Below, piece by piece: positions 28,187-36,579 of a DNA stretch of 64,000 nucleotides. The position numbers and the translations under genes are program-made. How positions within the stretch are numbered: the first letter of the stretch is position 1; the number at the start of each line of letters is the position of its first letter. The stretch is from Chloroflexus aurantiacus J-10-fl. Lineage in GTDB: Bacteria > Chloroflexota > Chloroflexia > Chloroflexales > Chloroflexaceae. The stretch lies in assembly GCF_000018865.1 (NCBI RefSeq), contig NC_010175.1, forward strand, positions 2,356,001 to 2,420,000, written 5' to 3'. The notes below the pieces were generated by a model. It saw only the letters and a program-made list of their open reading frames with translations. It did no database searches and was not told where the DNA came from.

Positions 28187-29415
28187 GTGTCGTGATTGAG
28201 TTTGACAAGGTTTCACGGCAGTTTGTCCGTCGCCAGAACGCCTCGACTATTCAAGAGCGTTTTATGGGCCTGATCCGGGGGCTACCGCCGGCAGAAGCCT
28301 TCTGGGCCGTGCGTGATGTGAGCTTTGCCGTTGAAGAAGGGCAGAGCATTGGTCTCGTTGGGCACAATGGTGCCGGCAAGAGTACCATTCTCAAATTGAT
28401 GACCCGCGTACTTGAACCGACTAGCGGTCGGGTAACAACCCAGGGTCGCATCGCGGCCCTGCTCGAACTGGGCAGTGGCTTTCATCCCGAACTCAGTGGT
28501 CGCGAGAACGTCTTTCTCTACGGATCACTGATGGGCTTTGGCCGCAAAGAGATGCAGCGCAAACTGCCAGAAATTATCGAATTCTCCGAAATTGGGCCGT
28601 TTCTCGATACCGAGGTCAAACACTATTCGTCGGGAATGTACACCCGGCTAGCGTTTGCTGTCGCAACCGCCGTTGATCCCGACATCCTGATTACTGATGA
28701 AGTACTGGCCGTCGGTGATGAGACCTTTCAGCGCAAATGTATTGATCGCATCTATGGCTTTCGACGGGCCGGGAAGACCATCGTCTTCGTCTCGCACGCG
28801 CTTGACGTTGTGCGCTCACTTTGTGATGTCGCCGTCTGGCTCGACCACGGCGAAATGAAAGCGTATGGTGAGGCTGGTAAGGTGGTTGACGCCTATCTGG
28901 CCGATGTGAACGAGCGCGAACGGGCTGAGTTTGAGGAGCGTTTGCACAGTGAAGATGACGATCAGATTCGCGAATCGCGCATGCGCCGTGGTAGCCGCGA
29001 AGTTGAGATCACGCGCGTGCAACTCCTCGATGCGCAGGGGCGTGAACGTATTACCTTCCGTACCCACGAACCGCTCACCATTCGCATTCACTATCTCGCC
29101 CATCAACGGATCGAGCGCCCGGTCTTCGGTGTGGGGATCAACCACGAAAGTGGGCCGTGGTTGACCGGGCCAAATACCGGTTTTGATAAATACCATATCC
29201 CGTTCATTGAAGGAGCTGGTATCATCGATTATCACATTCCGCGCTTGCCCTTCCTTGGTGGACGCTACCTGGTCAGTGCCTCGGCCACCGATTCCACACA
29301 GTTGTACGAATTTGATGTTCACGACCGCATGTATCCTCTGGTCATCCATAGTGATGGTCTGAGCCAACGGTACGGCATGGTGTTCTGCGAAGGGAACTGG
29401 AGCTGGCACGGATGA
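28183..29415 (+). CDS. polysaccharide ABC exporter ATPase (Wzt-like)
   Basis: A 410-residue ATP-binding subunit. The nucleotide-binding domain (~1-245) has Walker A GHNGAGKST, signature YSSGMYTRLAFA and Walker B ILITDEVLAVGD, with the ELGSGFHPELSGREN element characteristic of O-antigen and teichoic-acid exporters. Residues ~265-410 form a C-terminal beta-sandwich like the Wzt carbohydrate-binding domain, which reads the terminal modification of the glycan. ATGA overlaps link it to the permease upstream and the glycosyltransferase downstream. Together with the permease it forms the export channel. Confidence 0.92.
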   Translation: MSVVIEFDKVSRQFVRRQNASTIQERFMGLIRGLPPAEAFWAVRDVSFAVEEGQSIGLVGHNGAGKSTILKLMTRVLEPTSGRVTTQGRIAALLELGSGFHPELSGRENVFLYGSLMGFGRKEMQRKLPEIIEFSEIGPFLDTEVKHYSSGMYTRLAFAVATAVDPDILITDEVLAVGDETFQRKCIDRIYGFRRAGKTIVFVSHALDVVRSLCDVAVWLDHGEMKAYGEAGKVVDAYLADVNERERAEFEERLHSEDDDQIRESRMRRGSREVEITRVQLLDAQGRERITFRTHEPLTIRIHYLAHQRIERPVFGVGINHESGPWLTGPNTGFDKYHIPFIEGAGIIDYHIPRLPFLGGRYLVSASATDSTQLYEFDVHDRMYPLVIHSDGLSQRYGMVFCEGNWSWHG

Positions 29416-31196
29416 GTGATCTGCTGATCATCAGCCATGATGTCGTTGGTCAACGAATGGCTGGACCTGGCATTCGGATGTGGGAGCTGGCACGAACGTT
29501 GGCCAGACAGATTCCGGTGACCTTGATAGCACCTCGCCCTATTGATTTGCCGTTAGCGCCGGGGATCACGTATGGACATTACACCTGGGGTGACAAAACC
29601 TCGCTCACACCGTATCTGAACGGAGCGACCACAGTACTGGCAAATGGTTTCGTTGCCTCTGTTCATCCCGAACTGCTTACGTTTCATGGCCGATTGATAG
29701 TTGATCTTTACGATCCTATCGTCTTTGAAAATCTCGAACTGTTTCGCCAGCGACCGATTGCCGAACGGGAAGCACAGACACAACGTGACATAACGTTATT
29801 GCGAGGGCTGCTCCTGCGTGGCGACCATTTTCTCTGCGCTACCGAACGGCAGCGCGATCTGTACATCGGCGGATTACTGGCGCTTGGCCGATTGTCACCT
29901 GCGATGGTTGATAGCGATCCGCTGCTACGTGACCTGATCGACGTTGTGCCATTCGGGGTGAGCGATGATCCGCCGCAGGCAAGTGGCCAACCGGCACTAC
30001 GTGGTGTCCTTGATGACCTGAACGCCGATCATCAGATCATTCTCTGGAGCAGTGGCCTCTGGGACTGGCTCGATCCGCTGACAGTAGTACGGGCGATGCC
30101 GGATGTGCTGCCTGTTGTACCAAAAGCCCGCCTGGTCTTCCTGGCCGGACGACATCCAGGCCAGGTTCCTGAAATGACAACCCTCCAGCAAACTCGCCAA
30201 CTGGCTACCGACCTGGGATTACTCGGCAACGGCATTCACTTCTACAACGAATGGATACCCTACGCACGACGCGCCGACTTTCTGCTGGAAGCGGCGATTA
30301 TGGTATCATTGCACCAGGAACATTTAGAGACACGCTATGCCGCTGTAAGGTCGCGTATTCTTGATCATTTCTGGGTAGGACGCCCCAGCATTGTCAGCGC
30401 CGGTGATGCTGCTGCCGAACTCATCAGGGAACATCAGGCCGGAGAGGTTGTTCCGATTGGTGACAGTCAGGCGGTCGCTGCCGCGCTTATTCGTTTACTA
30501 ACCGATCAGCAGTACTGTGCACATCAGAGTGCTCAGGCCACAGCCCTTGGCCAGCGCTTGCGCTGGTCCCAGGTGGTAGCGCCGTTGTGGCGTATGGTAT
30601 CATCTCCTATAAGGAAGACTGAATGCAGCACAACCGAGAAACGGCAATCAACCATGGATAATCTGCAAACCATTCTGCAAGAGCGCAATGCATTAATCCA
30701 CGAACTGGAAAAGTACTGGCAGGTCGCTCCAGATTCTTCCCAACCAGGCTCAATGCTCGGGCGCGTAAAGCAATGGCTGCAACGACGAATAACTGGTTCA
30801 CTACACGCCGACCTGTGTCGAATTGCGGATCAGCAACGGGCGTTTAATGCAGCATTGATCAATCTGGTATATCGTTTATCCAGTGCTTTCGATGAACAGG
30901 CGCGACGAACGGAAGAGCAACTGCATACGCTCCGCTATGAGACAACGCTCTATCAGCAGCATGTAGCAAATCATCTGGCGTCGCTCACCCAACAACTTGC
31001 CGAGATGAAGCCGTTGCTGGAAGTAGTCAGACAGGAGCAGATTACACTCAATACTGAATTACAAAAAGCTCGCGACACATTACCACCACTCCATCAACAC
31101 ATTATTGATCTCGAAACACGTATCCTTGATTTGGATGAAGTGCTCTCACAAGTGGCACAGCGATTAAGCGATCTATCTCTCTCTTTATCAAAATGA
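29412..31196 (+). CDS. GT4-type glycosyltransferase with C-terminal coiled-coil module
   Basis: A 594-residue protein. Residues ~1-400 form a GT-B glycosyltransferase (GPGIRMWELARTLA near the N-terminus, IILWSSGLWDWLDPLTVVRA, YADFLLEA-like loop and FWVGRPSIVSAGDAAAEL). Residues ~415-594 are a different module: an acidic helix, KYWQVAPDS, a basic RVKQWLQRRI stretch, DQQRAFNAALINLVYRL, and then a long coiled coil. Versions of this module occur as separate proteins at 34237 and 39840. The gene overlaps its neighbours by ATGA at both ends. It probably adds a sugar to the exported glycan; donor and linkage are unknown. Confidence 0.82.
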   Translation: MSDLLIISHDVVGQRMAGPGIRMWELARTLARQIPVTLIAPRPIDLPLAPGITYGHYTWGDKTSLTPYLNGATTVLANGFVASVHPELLTFHGRLIVDLYDPIVFENLELFRQRPIAEREAQTQRDITLLRGLLLRGDHFLCATERQRDLYIGGLLALGRLSPAMVDSDPLLRDLIDVVPFGVSDDPPQASGQPALRGVLDDLNADHQIILWSSGLWDWLDPLTVVRAMPDVLPVVPKARLVFLAGRHPGQVPEMTTLQQTRQLATDLGLLGNGIHFYNEWIPYARRADFLLEAAIMVSLHQEHLETRYAAVRSRILDHFWVGRPSIVSAGDAAAELIREHQAGEVVPIGDSQAVAAALIRLLTDQQYCAHQSAQATALGQRLRWSQVVAPLWRMVSSPIRKTECSTTEKRQSTMDNLQTILQERNALIHELEKYWQVAPDSSQPGSMLGRVKQWLQRRITGSLHADLCRIADQQRAFNAALINLVYRLSSAFDEQARRTEEQLHTLRYETTLYQQHVANHLASLTQQLAEMKPLLEVVRQEQITLNTELQKARDTLPPLHQHIIDLETRILDLDEVLSQVAQRLSDLSLSLSK

Positions 31197-34100
31197 AAGC
31201 AAGCGTTGTTATTCCATTGTTGCAGGGTGGGTTATACATTCGCGACTGCCTGCAATCATTGCAACAACAGTCAGAACAACCGGCCATTATTGTCGTGAAT
31301 AATGGTAGTAGTGATGATGGGCCAGACATTGTTCGTCGCGAGTTTCCTGATGTAACACTCCTGGATTTTGCCCGACCACTCGGCTTTGCCGGTGCAGTCA
31401 ATGCAGGTATACAGGCCGCTTTAACCACAGTCGAACCTCCCGATGTAGTGATTGCGCTAAACCAGGACACAGTGGTTGATCCCGGTTGGCTGGCTGCAAT
31501 AATGTCGGCGTTCGTCGACCCGGCGGTTGGCCTTGCAGGCTGTCTGGCCCGTTTTCCTGATGGTCAGATTCAGCATGCCGGCGGCACCCTGATCGAGCCA
31601 CTCTGGTATGGACGGAATCGCCACTCGATTGACGATCCCGCGCCGATACACTATCTGGCTGCGCTGGCCCTGGGTATGCGCGTGACAATGCTCGATCAGA
31701 TTGGATTATTTGATGAAGGATTCTTTCCGGCTTACTACGAAGATGTGGACCTCTGCCTGCGTGCGCTGGCGCAGGGCTGGCGTATCGAACTGGTACCCGC
31801 AGCAACGCTGATACATCATGAGGGCGCATTGCAGCAGACATCACCCAGACATACCTATATGCTTGAGCGCCAGCGCTGGCGCCTGCTCTTGAAGCATCGT
31901 TCCATCGCCGAACTACACGAGATTGTCTTTCCAGCCGAGCATGCCTTGTTGCAAGAGCGTGCTGCCGCAGGGATCAGTGACAGTCTGCGCGCCGCCTATT
32001 TGCAAGCGATTCTTGCCTTGCCTGAGATTGGTCGGCAGCGTGGCTGGACAGCCGAGGAGATCAGTGTCATCCGTGGTCGATTAATTGAATTGCGCTCTGA
32101 AGCGATTGCCCGCGAACGTACCAGCCGCATTACCGGCTTACAACAGGCATTGCATTCGCATGTGTTGCCGTATGCATCGGCACCTGCTGGTACCGATGAA
32201 CGTGTGATGGCAGAAATTGTTGGATTATCACCTGCTACATTGCCGGATGGTGCAGAAGCGCCTTCCCGTGGTGAGCATCCGGCGACAATAGCAACGGACA
32301 ACAAACAGGGTACAGATGACACAGGGGTATCTGCCGTCACCGATCTCCCCCAGCAATCCACCAATCCGAGGCGACCTCCCTTCCAGCCCGGTACACGTCC
32401 GCCGGTTGCTATCGTGATACTCACATGGAATGGGTTGGCGCTCACTCAACGGTGTCTTACCAGCCTGCGTGCAAACACCCGTGATGTAGCGTATCGGTTC
32501 ATTGTTGTTGACAACGGGAGTACCGACGGTACCGTGGAGTGGCTTCGTGATCAACCCGATGTTACGCTGATTGCCAATAGCGAAAATCGAGGTTTCGCGG
32601 CAGGCGTGAATCAGGGCATTGCCGCAGCCCCTCCAGATCACGATGTGCTCCTCCTCAACAACGACACCGAAATCATTGAGGAGGCATGGCTGGCCCACTT
32701 GCGTGATGTGGCAAACAATCATCCCGACTATGGGATTGTCGGTTGTTTGCTCCTCTTCCCAAATGGCCTCTTACAACACGCCGGCACCTATATGCCGCAA
32801 CATAACTTCTGGGGCTATCAGATCGGTGGTGGTGAACCGTTTATCGGCCAGTATCCCGGCATCCGCGAGGTTGAAGGGGTCACCGGTGCGTGCATGTACA
32901 TTCGGCGTGATGTGATTGCCACCATTGGCGGTCTGGACGAAACCTACTTCTCGTATTACGAAGACACCGACTATTGCCTGCGTGCAATGCAGGCCGGATT
33001 CAAAGTTGTTTGCACCGGCGGAGCCAGGGTCGTCCACCACGAAAATTCGAGTACAAAACTTAACAACGCCGACTGGTGGCGTATGTTCAGTCATGGACAA
33101 CGGGTTTTCCTGTCGAAATGGCGTGATTACTACCGGCAACGCTACCGTTATGGTTTGGTCTGGCATTCGCTCATCGCCCATGCCACCGGGTACGCGACCT
33201 CGTCGCGTGAATTTGTCCGCGAGCTGGATCGGCGTGGTGTCGATATTCGGCTGGCCTGCATCTTCGGCACCGATTACACGGAACCGCCGACCCGCGATCC
33301 GCGGCTTGATCAACTGCGGCAGCGTCCCAAAGATACGTCATTGCCCCAGGTTGTCTACAGTCAGGGTGATGCCTTTATCAAAAACAGTGGTCGGTACCGG
33401 ATTGGGTTTACCATGCTGGAGTCTGATGCCCTGCCTGCCGATTGGGTGCATCAGGCAAATCAGATGGACGAGGTGTGGGTGCCGAGCCACTTTACCCGTG
33501 ATGTCTTTGTGCAATCCGGTGTACGACGGCCAATCCATATTATCCCGTTGGGATTTAATCCCAACTATTTTCATCCGGGTATCCAGGGGCATAAACCAAC
33601 TGACTCGTTCGTGTTTCTCTCTGTTTTTGAATGGATTGAGCGGAAGGCACCCGAAACCTTGCTACGCGCATACGTGAGTGAATTTAAGCGTAGCGATGAT
33701 GTGGTGCTGGTACTGAAGATTTTTAACCATGATCCACGGTTCGATGTTCATCAGCGTATCCACGAGATTGTCAACCGTCCCGATGCACCCAGAGTCGTGG
33801 TTATCCTGAACCAGGAAATTGCCGAGCACCAGATGGGGAGTTTCTACCGGAGTGCCGACTGCTTTGTCCTGCCCACTCGTGGCGAAGGATGGGGTATGCC
33901 GATACTTGAGGCCATGGCCTGTGGCTTACCGGTCATTGCAACCGACTGGGGTGCTCAGCGTGACTTTTTCAACGACCGGTTAGGATACCCGCTGCGGGTT
34001 CGTCAGTTAATACCGGCAGTCGCTCGTTCCCCATATTATGCCGGTTCACGCTGGGCCGATCCTGACATAGATCATTTACGTTATCTTATGCGGTACGTCT

Positions 34101-34225
34101 ACGAGCATCCAGCAGAAGCACGTGAAAAAGGAGCACAGGCTGCTGTTGAAGTACAGCAATGCTGGACGTGGGAAAAAGCTGTTGATCGAATTATCGAGCG
34201 CTTAGCAGACATTACACATTCGTGA
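31193..34225 (+). CDS. three-domain glycosyltransferase (GT2-GT2-GT4)
   Basis: A 1010-residue protein with three glycosyltransferase units. GT2-A (~1-260) has VVNNGSSDDGPDIV and ALNQDT (a DxD-type motif). A charged linker (~265-395) follows. GT2-B (~400-650) has IVVDNGSTDGTVEWL, LLNNDTEIIEEAWL and YFSYYEDTDYCLRAM. A GT4 unit (~655-1005) has GFTMLESDALPADWV, VWVPSHFTRDVF and TRGEGWGMPILEAMACGLP. It could build several linkages of a repeat unit in one polypeptide. The GT4 part is clearly paralogous to the two free-standing GT4 enzymes at 34772 and 40220. The start is the ATGA overlap with the upstream gene. Confidence 0.88.
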   Translation: MKASVVIPLLQGGLYIRDCLQSLQQQSEQPAIIVVNNGSSDDGPDIVRREFPDVTLLDFARPLGFAGAVNAGIQAALTTVEPPDVVIALNQDTVVDPGWLAAIMSAFVDPAVGLAGCLARFPDGQIQHAGGTLIEPLWYGRNRHSIDDPAPIHYLAALALGMRVTMLDQIGLFDEGFFPAYYEDVDLCLRALAQGWRIELVPAATLIHHEGALQQTSPRHTYMLERQRWRLLLKHRSIAELHEIVFPAEHALLQERAAAGISDSLRAAYLQAILALPEIGRQRGWTAEEISVIRGRLIELRSEAIARERTSRITGLQQALHSHVLPYASAPAGTDERVMAEIVGLSPATLPDGAEAPSRGEHPATIATDNKQGTDDTGVSAVTDLPQQSTNPRRPPFQPGTRPPVAIVILTWNGLALTQRCLTSLRANTRDVAYRFIVVDNGSTDGTVEWLRDQPDVTLIANSENRGFAAGVNQGIAAAPPDHDVLLLNNDTEIIEEAWLAHLRDVANNHPDYGIVGCLLLFPNGLLQHAGTYMPQHNFWGYQIGGGEPFIGQYPGIREVEGVTGACMYIRRDVIATIGGLDETYFSYYEDTDYCLRAMQAGFKVVCTGGARVVHHENSSTKLNNADWWRMFSHGQRVFLSKWRDYYRQRYRYGLVWHSLIAHATGYATSSREFVRELDRRGVDIRLACIFGTDYTEPPTRDPRLDQLRQRPKDTSLPQVVYSQGDAFIKNSGRYRIGFTMLESDALPADWVHQANQMDEVWVPSHFTRDVFVQSGVRRPIHIIPLGFNPNYFHPGIQGHKPTDSFVFLSVFEWIERKAPETLLRAYVSEFKRSDDVVLVLKIFNHDPRFDVHQRIHEIVNRPDAPRVVVILNQEIAEHQMGSFYRSADCFVLPTRGEGWGMPILEAMACGLPVIATDWGAQRDFFNDRLGYPLRVRQLIPAVARSPYYAGSRWADPDIDHLRYLMRYVYEHPAEAREKGAQAAVEVQQCWTWEKAVDRIIERLADITHS

Positions 34226-34236
34226 AGTGAGGCAAT

Positions 34237-34767
34237 ATGAGCATTTACTGGATTCGCTTTCAGGGTGACAGTGCGGCAGAAGCAATGAAGGCTGTTGCCG
34301 ACGCATTGTACCAGGGTGAGCATGGTGTTGCGCCCGATGCCGGGTACAGTGAGAAACCGAGGACAGAACCTGAAGTAACGACACCCGGCGAAGACTATCT
34401 CCAATCTAACCTGCAAACGCTGCACACGTCCTGGTCTGTTGATCCGTTGCGTGCCGAGCCTCCCGCCGATCAACGACTCATCAGCCGACTGCGTGTACAC
34501 GTTCAACATCTGATACGTCGGGTGACCCGCTGGTATTTCCTTGCTCCATGGTTGCAAGCCAACGAATTTCACGCCGCCGTGGTACGGATTATTGAGGTTC
34601 TTTTAGCCCGCCAGCAACAGTTTCAACAACAGATCAACGATTATCACTACCGCCTGCATGCGGCAGAACAGCAGATTCATCTGCTGCGTAATGAACTGGC
34701 AATAACTCGTCAACACCTTATGGAGTTGAAGCAGTATCAGGCGATGCACCAGGCTAAATCAGAGTAG
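34237..34767 (+). CDS. small coiled-coil protein associated with glycosyltransferases
   Basis: A 176-residue protein without signal peptide. After a variable N-terminal third it shows LHTSWSVDP, a basic segment ISRLRVHVQHLIRRV, an amphipathic segment with FHAAVVRIIEVLL, and a Gln-rich coiled coil to the end. The order matches the C-terminal module of the 594-residue glycosyltransferase and the 129-residue protein at 39840. It lies four bases upstream of a GT4 gene. It may tether the enzyme to the membrane or to a complex, but this is inferred only from position and shape. Confidence 0.7.
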   Translation: MSIYWIRFQGDSAAEAMKAVADALYQGEHGVAPDAGYSEKPRTEPEVTTPGEDYLQSNLQTLHTSWSVDPLRAEPPADQRLISRLRVHVQHLIRRVTRWYFLAPWLQANEFHAAVVRIIEVLLARQQQFQQQINDYHYRLHAAEQQIHLLRNELAITRQHLMELKQYQAMHQAKSE

Positions 34768-34771
34768 CCTT

Positions 34772-35857
34772 ATGAAAGAGTATTCTGCGTTACAAGCTAT
34801 CTGGCAGTCACGGTGGGGTTTGCCGATAGGGTATTCGGTGAGTTCGGAAGAACTGGCTCTCCACCTCGATCAGGCAGGAGTGGAGTTATTCCACCGACCT
34901 ACACCCTGGCATATGCCTGCCAACCTTTCGCATCCACGCCTGCGCGAGATTGCCGCACGCTCGTTGCCCGAAGGCATTCCACAAGTGAGCTATGATCAGG
35001 CAGATCTCTTTTATACTGAACACCGCGGCTACCGTATCGGTTATACCATGCTTGAAGTCAATGGATTGCCTGCTGATTGGGTGGCAGCCTGCAATCAGAT
35101 GGATGAAGTCTGGACACCGAGTCATTGGGGGGTCGAGACCTTCGCCGCGGCTGGCGTGATTCGGCCACTGCATGCAATGCCACTTGGCTATGATCCAACA
35201 CAGTTTCATCCTAGAGTGCCGGTACACCGTCTGGATAGTCGTTTCACATTTCTCTCGATCTTCGAATGGGGTGAACGAAAAGCGCCCGAAATTTTACTTC
35301 GCGCATATGTGAGTGCGTTTCAAAACCATGATGATGTCATTCTTATTTTACGGATCAACAATTTTGATGCATCTATCAGTGTTTCTCAGCAAATTGCCAG
35401 CCTGAACTTACCAGCCGATGGGCCACCGATAGCAATTCTCTACAACCAGTATTTGAGTCGTGCCCAATTGGCTTCGCTTTATCGTAGCGCAGATTGCTTT
35501 GTGCTGACCAGTCGTGGCGAAGGATGGGGGCTGCCCATTCTTGAGGCAATGGCCTGCGGCGTCCCGGTCATTGCAACTAATTGGAGCGCTCAAACCGAGT
35601 TTTTGCACAAGGGTGTTGGTTATCCACTACGGGTCCGTTCTCTCGTTCCGGCTGAGGCGAAGTGTCCTTATTATCTGGGCTGGTCGTGGGCCGAGCCTGA
35701 TCTTGACCACCTCGTCTACCTGATGCGGTATGTCTATGAGCATCCGACCGAGGCGCGTGCTATCGGTCAGGCAGCGGCAGCCGAAGTTGTCCAACGCTGG
35801 ACTTGGCAACATGCAGCCCAACGGATCCGACAGCGATTGGCGGCGATTATGGGGTAA
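34772..35857 (+). CDS. GT4-family glycosyltransferase
   Basis: A 361-residue GT-B enzyme. Features are YRIGYTMLEVNGLPADWV, QMDEVWTPSHWG, FLSIFEWGERKAPEILL, YRSADCFVLTSRGEGWG and PILEAMACGVPVIATNW; the last two form the nucleotide-sugar binding region with the conserved Glu. It is paralogous to the C-terminal third of the 1010-residue protein and to the enzyme at 40220. It is paired with the coiled-coil protein upstream and ends the first block of the locus. Donor sugar unknown. Confidence 0.88.
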   Translation: MKEYSALQAIWQSRWGLPIGYSVSSEELALHLDQAGVELFHRPTPWHMPANLSHPRLREIAARSLPEGIPQVSYDQADLFYTEHRGYRIGYTMLEVNGLPADWVAACNQMDEVWTPSHWGVETFAAAGVIRPLHAMPLGYDPTQFHPRVPVHRLDSRFTFLSIFEWGERKAPEILLRAYVSAFQNHDDVILILRINNFDASISVSQQIASLNLPADGPPIAILYNQYLSRAQLASLYRSADCFVLTSRGEGWGLPILEAMACGVPVIATNWSAQTEFLHKGVGYPLRVRSLVPAEAKCPYYLGWSWAEPDLDHLVYLMRYVYEHPTEARAIGQAAAAEVVQRWTWQHAAQRIRQRLAAIMG

Positions 35858-36579
35858 TTTGGTGATGGATCAATCCTGTCTACGGGCCAGAAATCTGGAC
35901 TACAGGTCGTTCAATAGGCTGACTGCAAGCAATTGGATAGTCCACATGGCCGTCGGATTGCTTAAACCTCTCCATCAGCGACATGCAGAATGCGGTTAGA
36001 AGAGGCTTTCTTCTCGCCTGACAGTCCTCTCCATGTCCCTGAAGATGGTATCAGTGTGAATGTTCACGGATCGTTCAGTACTGTTCTTGGGGCAATCTGG
36101 TAGCTGATTGCCCTGCGCCAATGATAGAGCGCAAGAGTTATCTGGAGGCAGCTCTTGCTTTCTGTGGCCAATGTACGGTGCTGTCATAGTGCTGCCGACG
36201 CTTCGGAGTTCTTCCCGGTATAAGCCAGCTTGATGTGGAAGCCGCGCTTCGCCTCATCGTCAGAGACTGTATGCAGAGTTCGCAAAGAGTTGTGCGTGAA
36301 CATACAGCGGTACGTTCTATTCCTGATGCACGACCTGAGTTTTACCCTCGTTGATCCTGCCGACTGATCCAGCAGTAACCACCATTGGTAAGAGATTGGT
36401 AATTCAGAACCGTTATAGTACGCCTGGGTGTTTGAAATCGGAACTGATTTCATCCAACAATGCCGAATCTCTCAATTCTAAACCGAAATATAACTTGATT
36501 TAATCGTTTGGGTGGATAGATTGATCTTCACAGGTGCAATTGAAATATATACACATTATCAGGGAAAGGATATGATCCT
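35858..36579. other. gene-free gap inside the polysaccharide locus
   Basis: About 720 bases without a supported gene. Composition looks less GC-rich than the flanks. Two minus-strand frames (about 36184-36453 and 35996-36187) are open and adjoin each other, but they have no recognisable motif. The region may be a decayed gene or insertion relic. The right end, with GGGAAAGGATATGATCCT, supplies the ribosome-binding site of the next gene. Confidence 0.4.

Noticed and set aside
36184-36453. Small minus-strand gene in the locus gap
   Set aside because: No ribosome-binding site, no motif and no conserved pattern could be recognised; kept only as an unexplained region.
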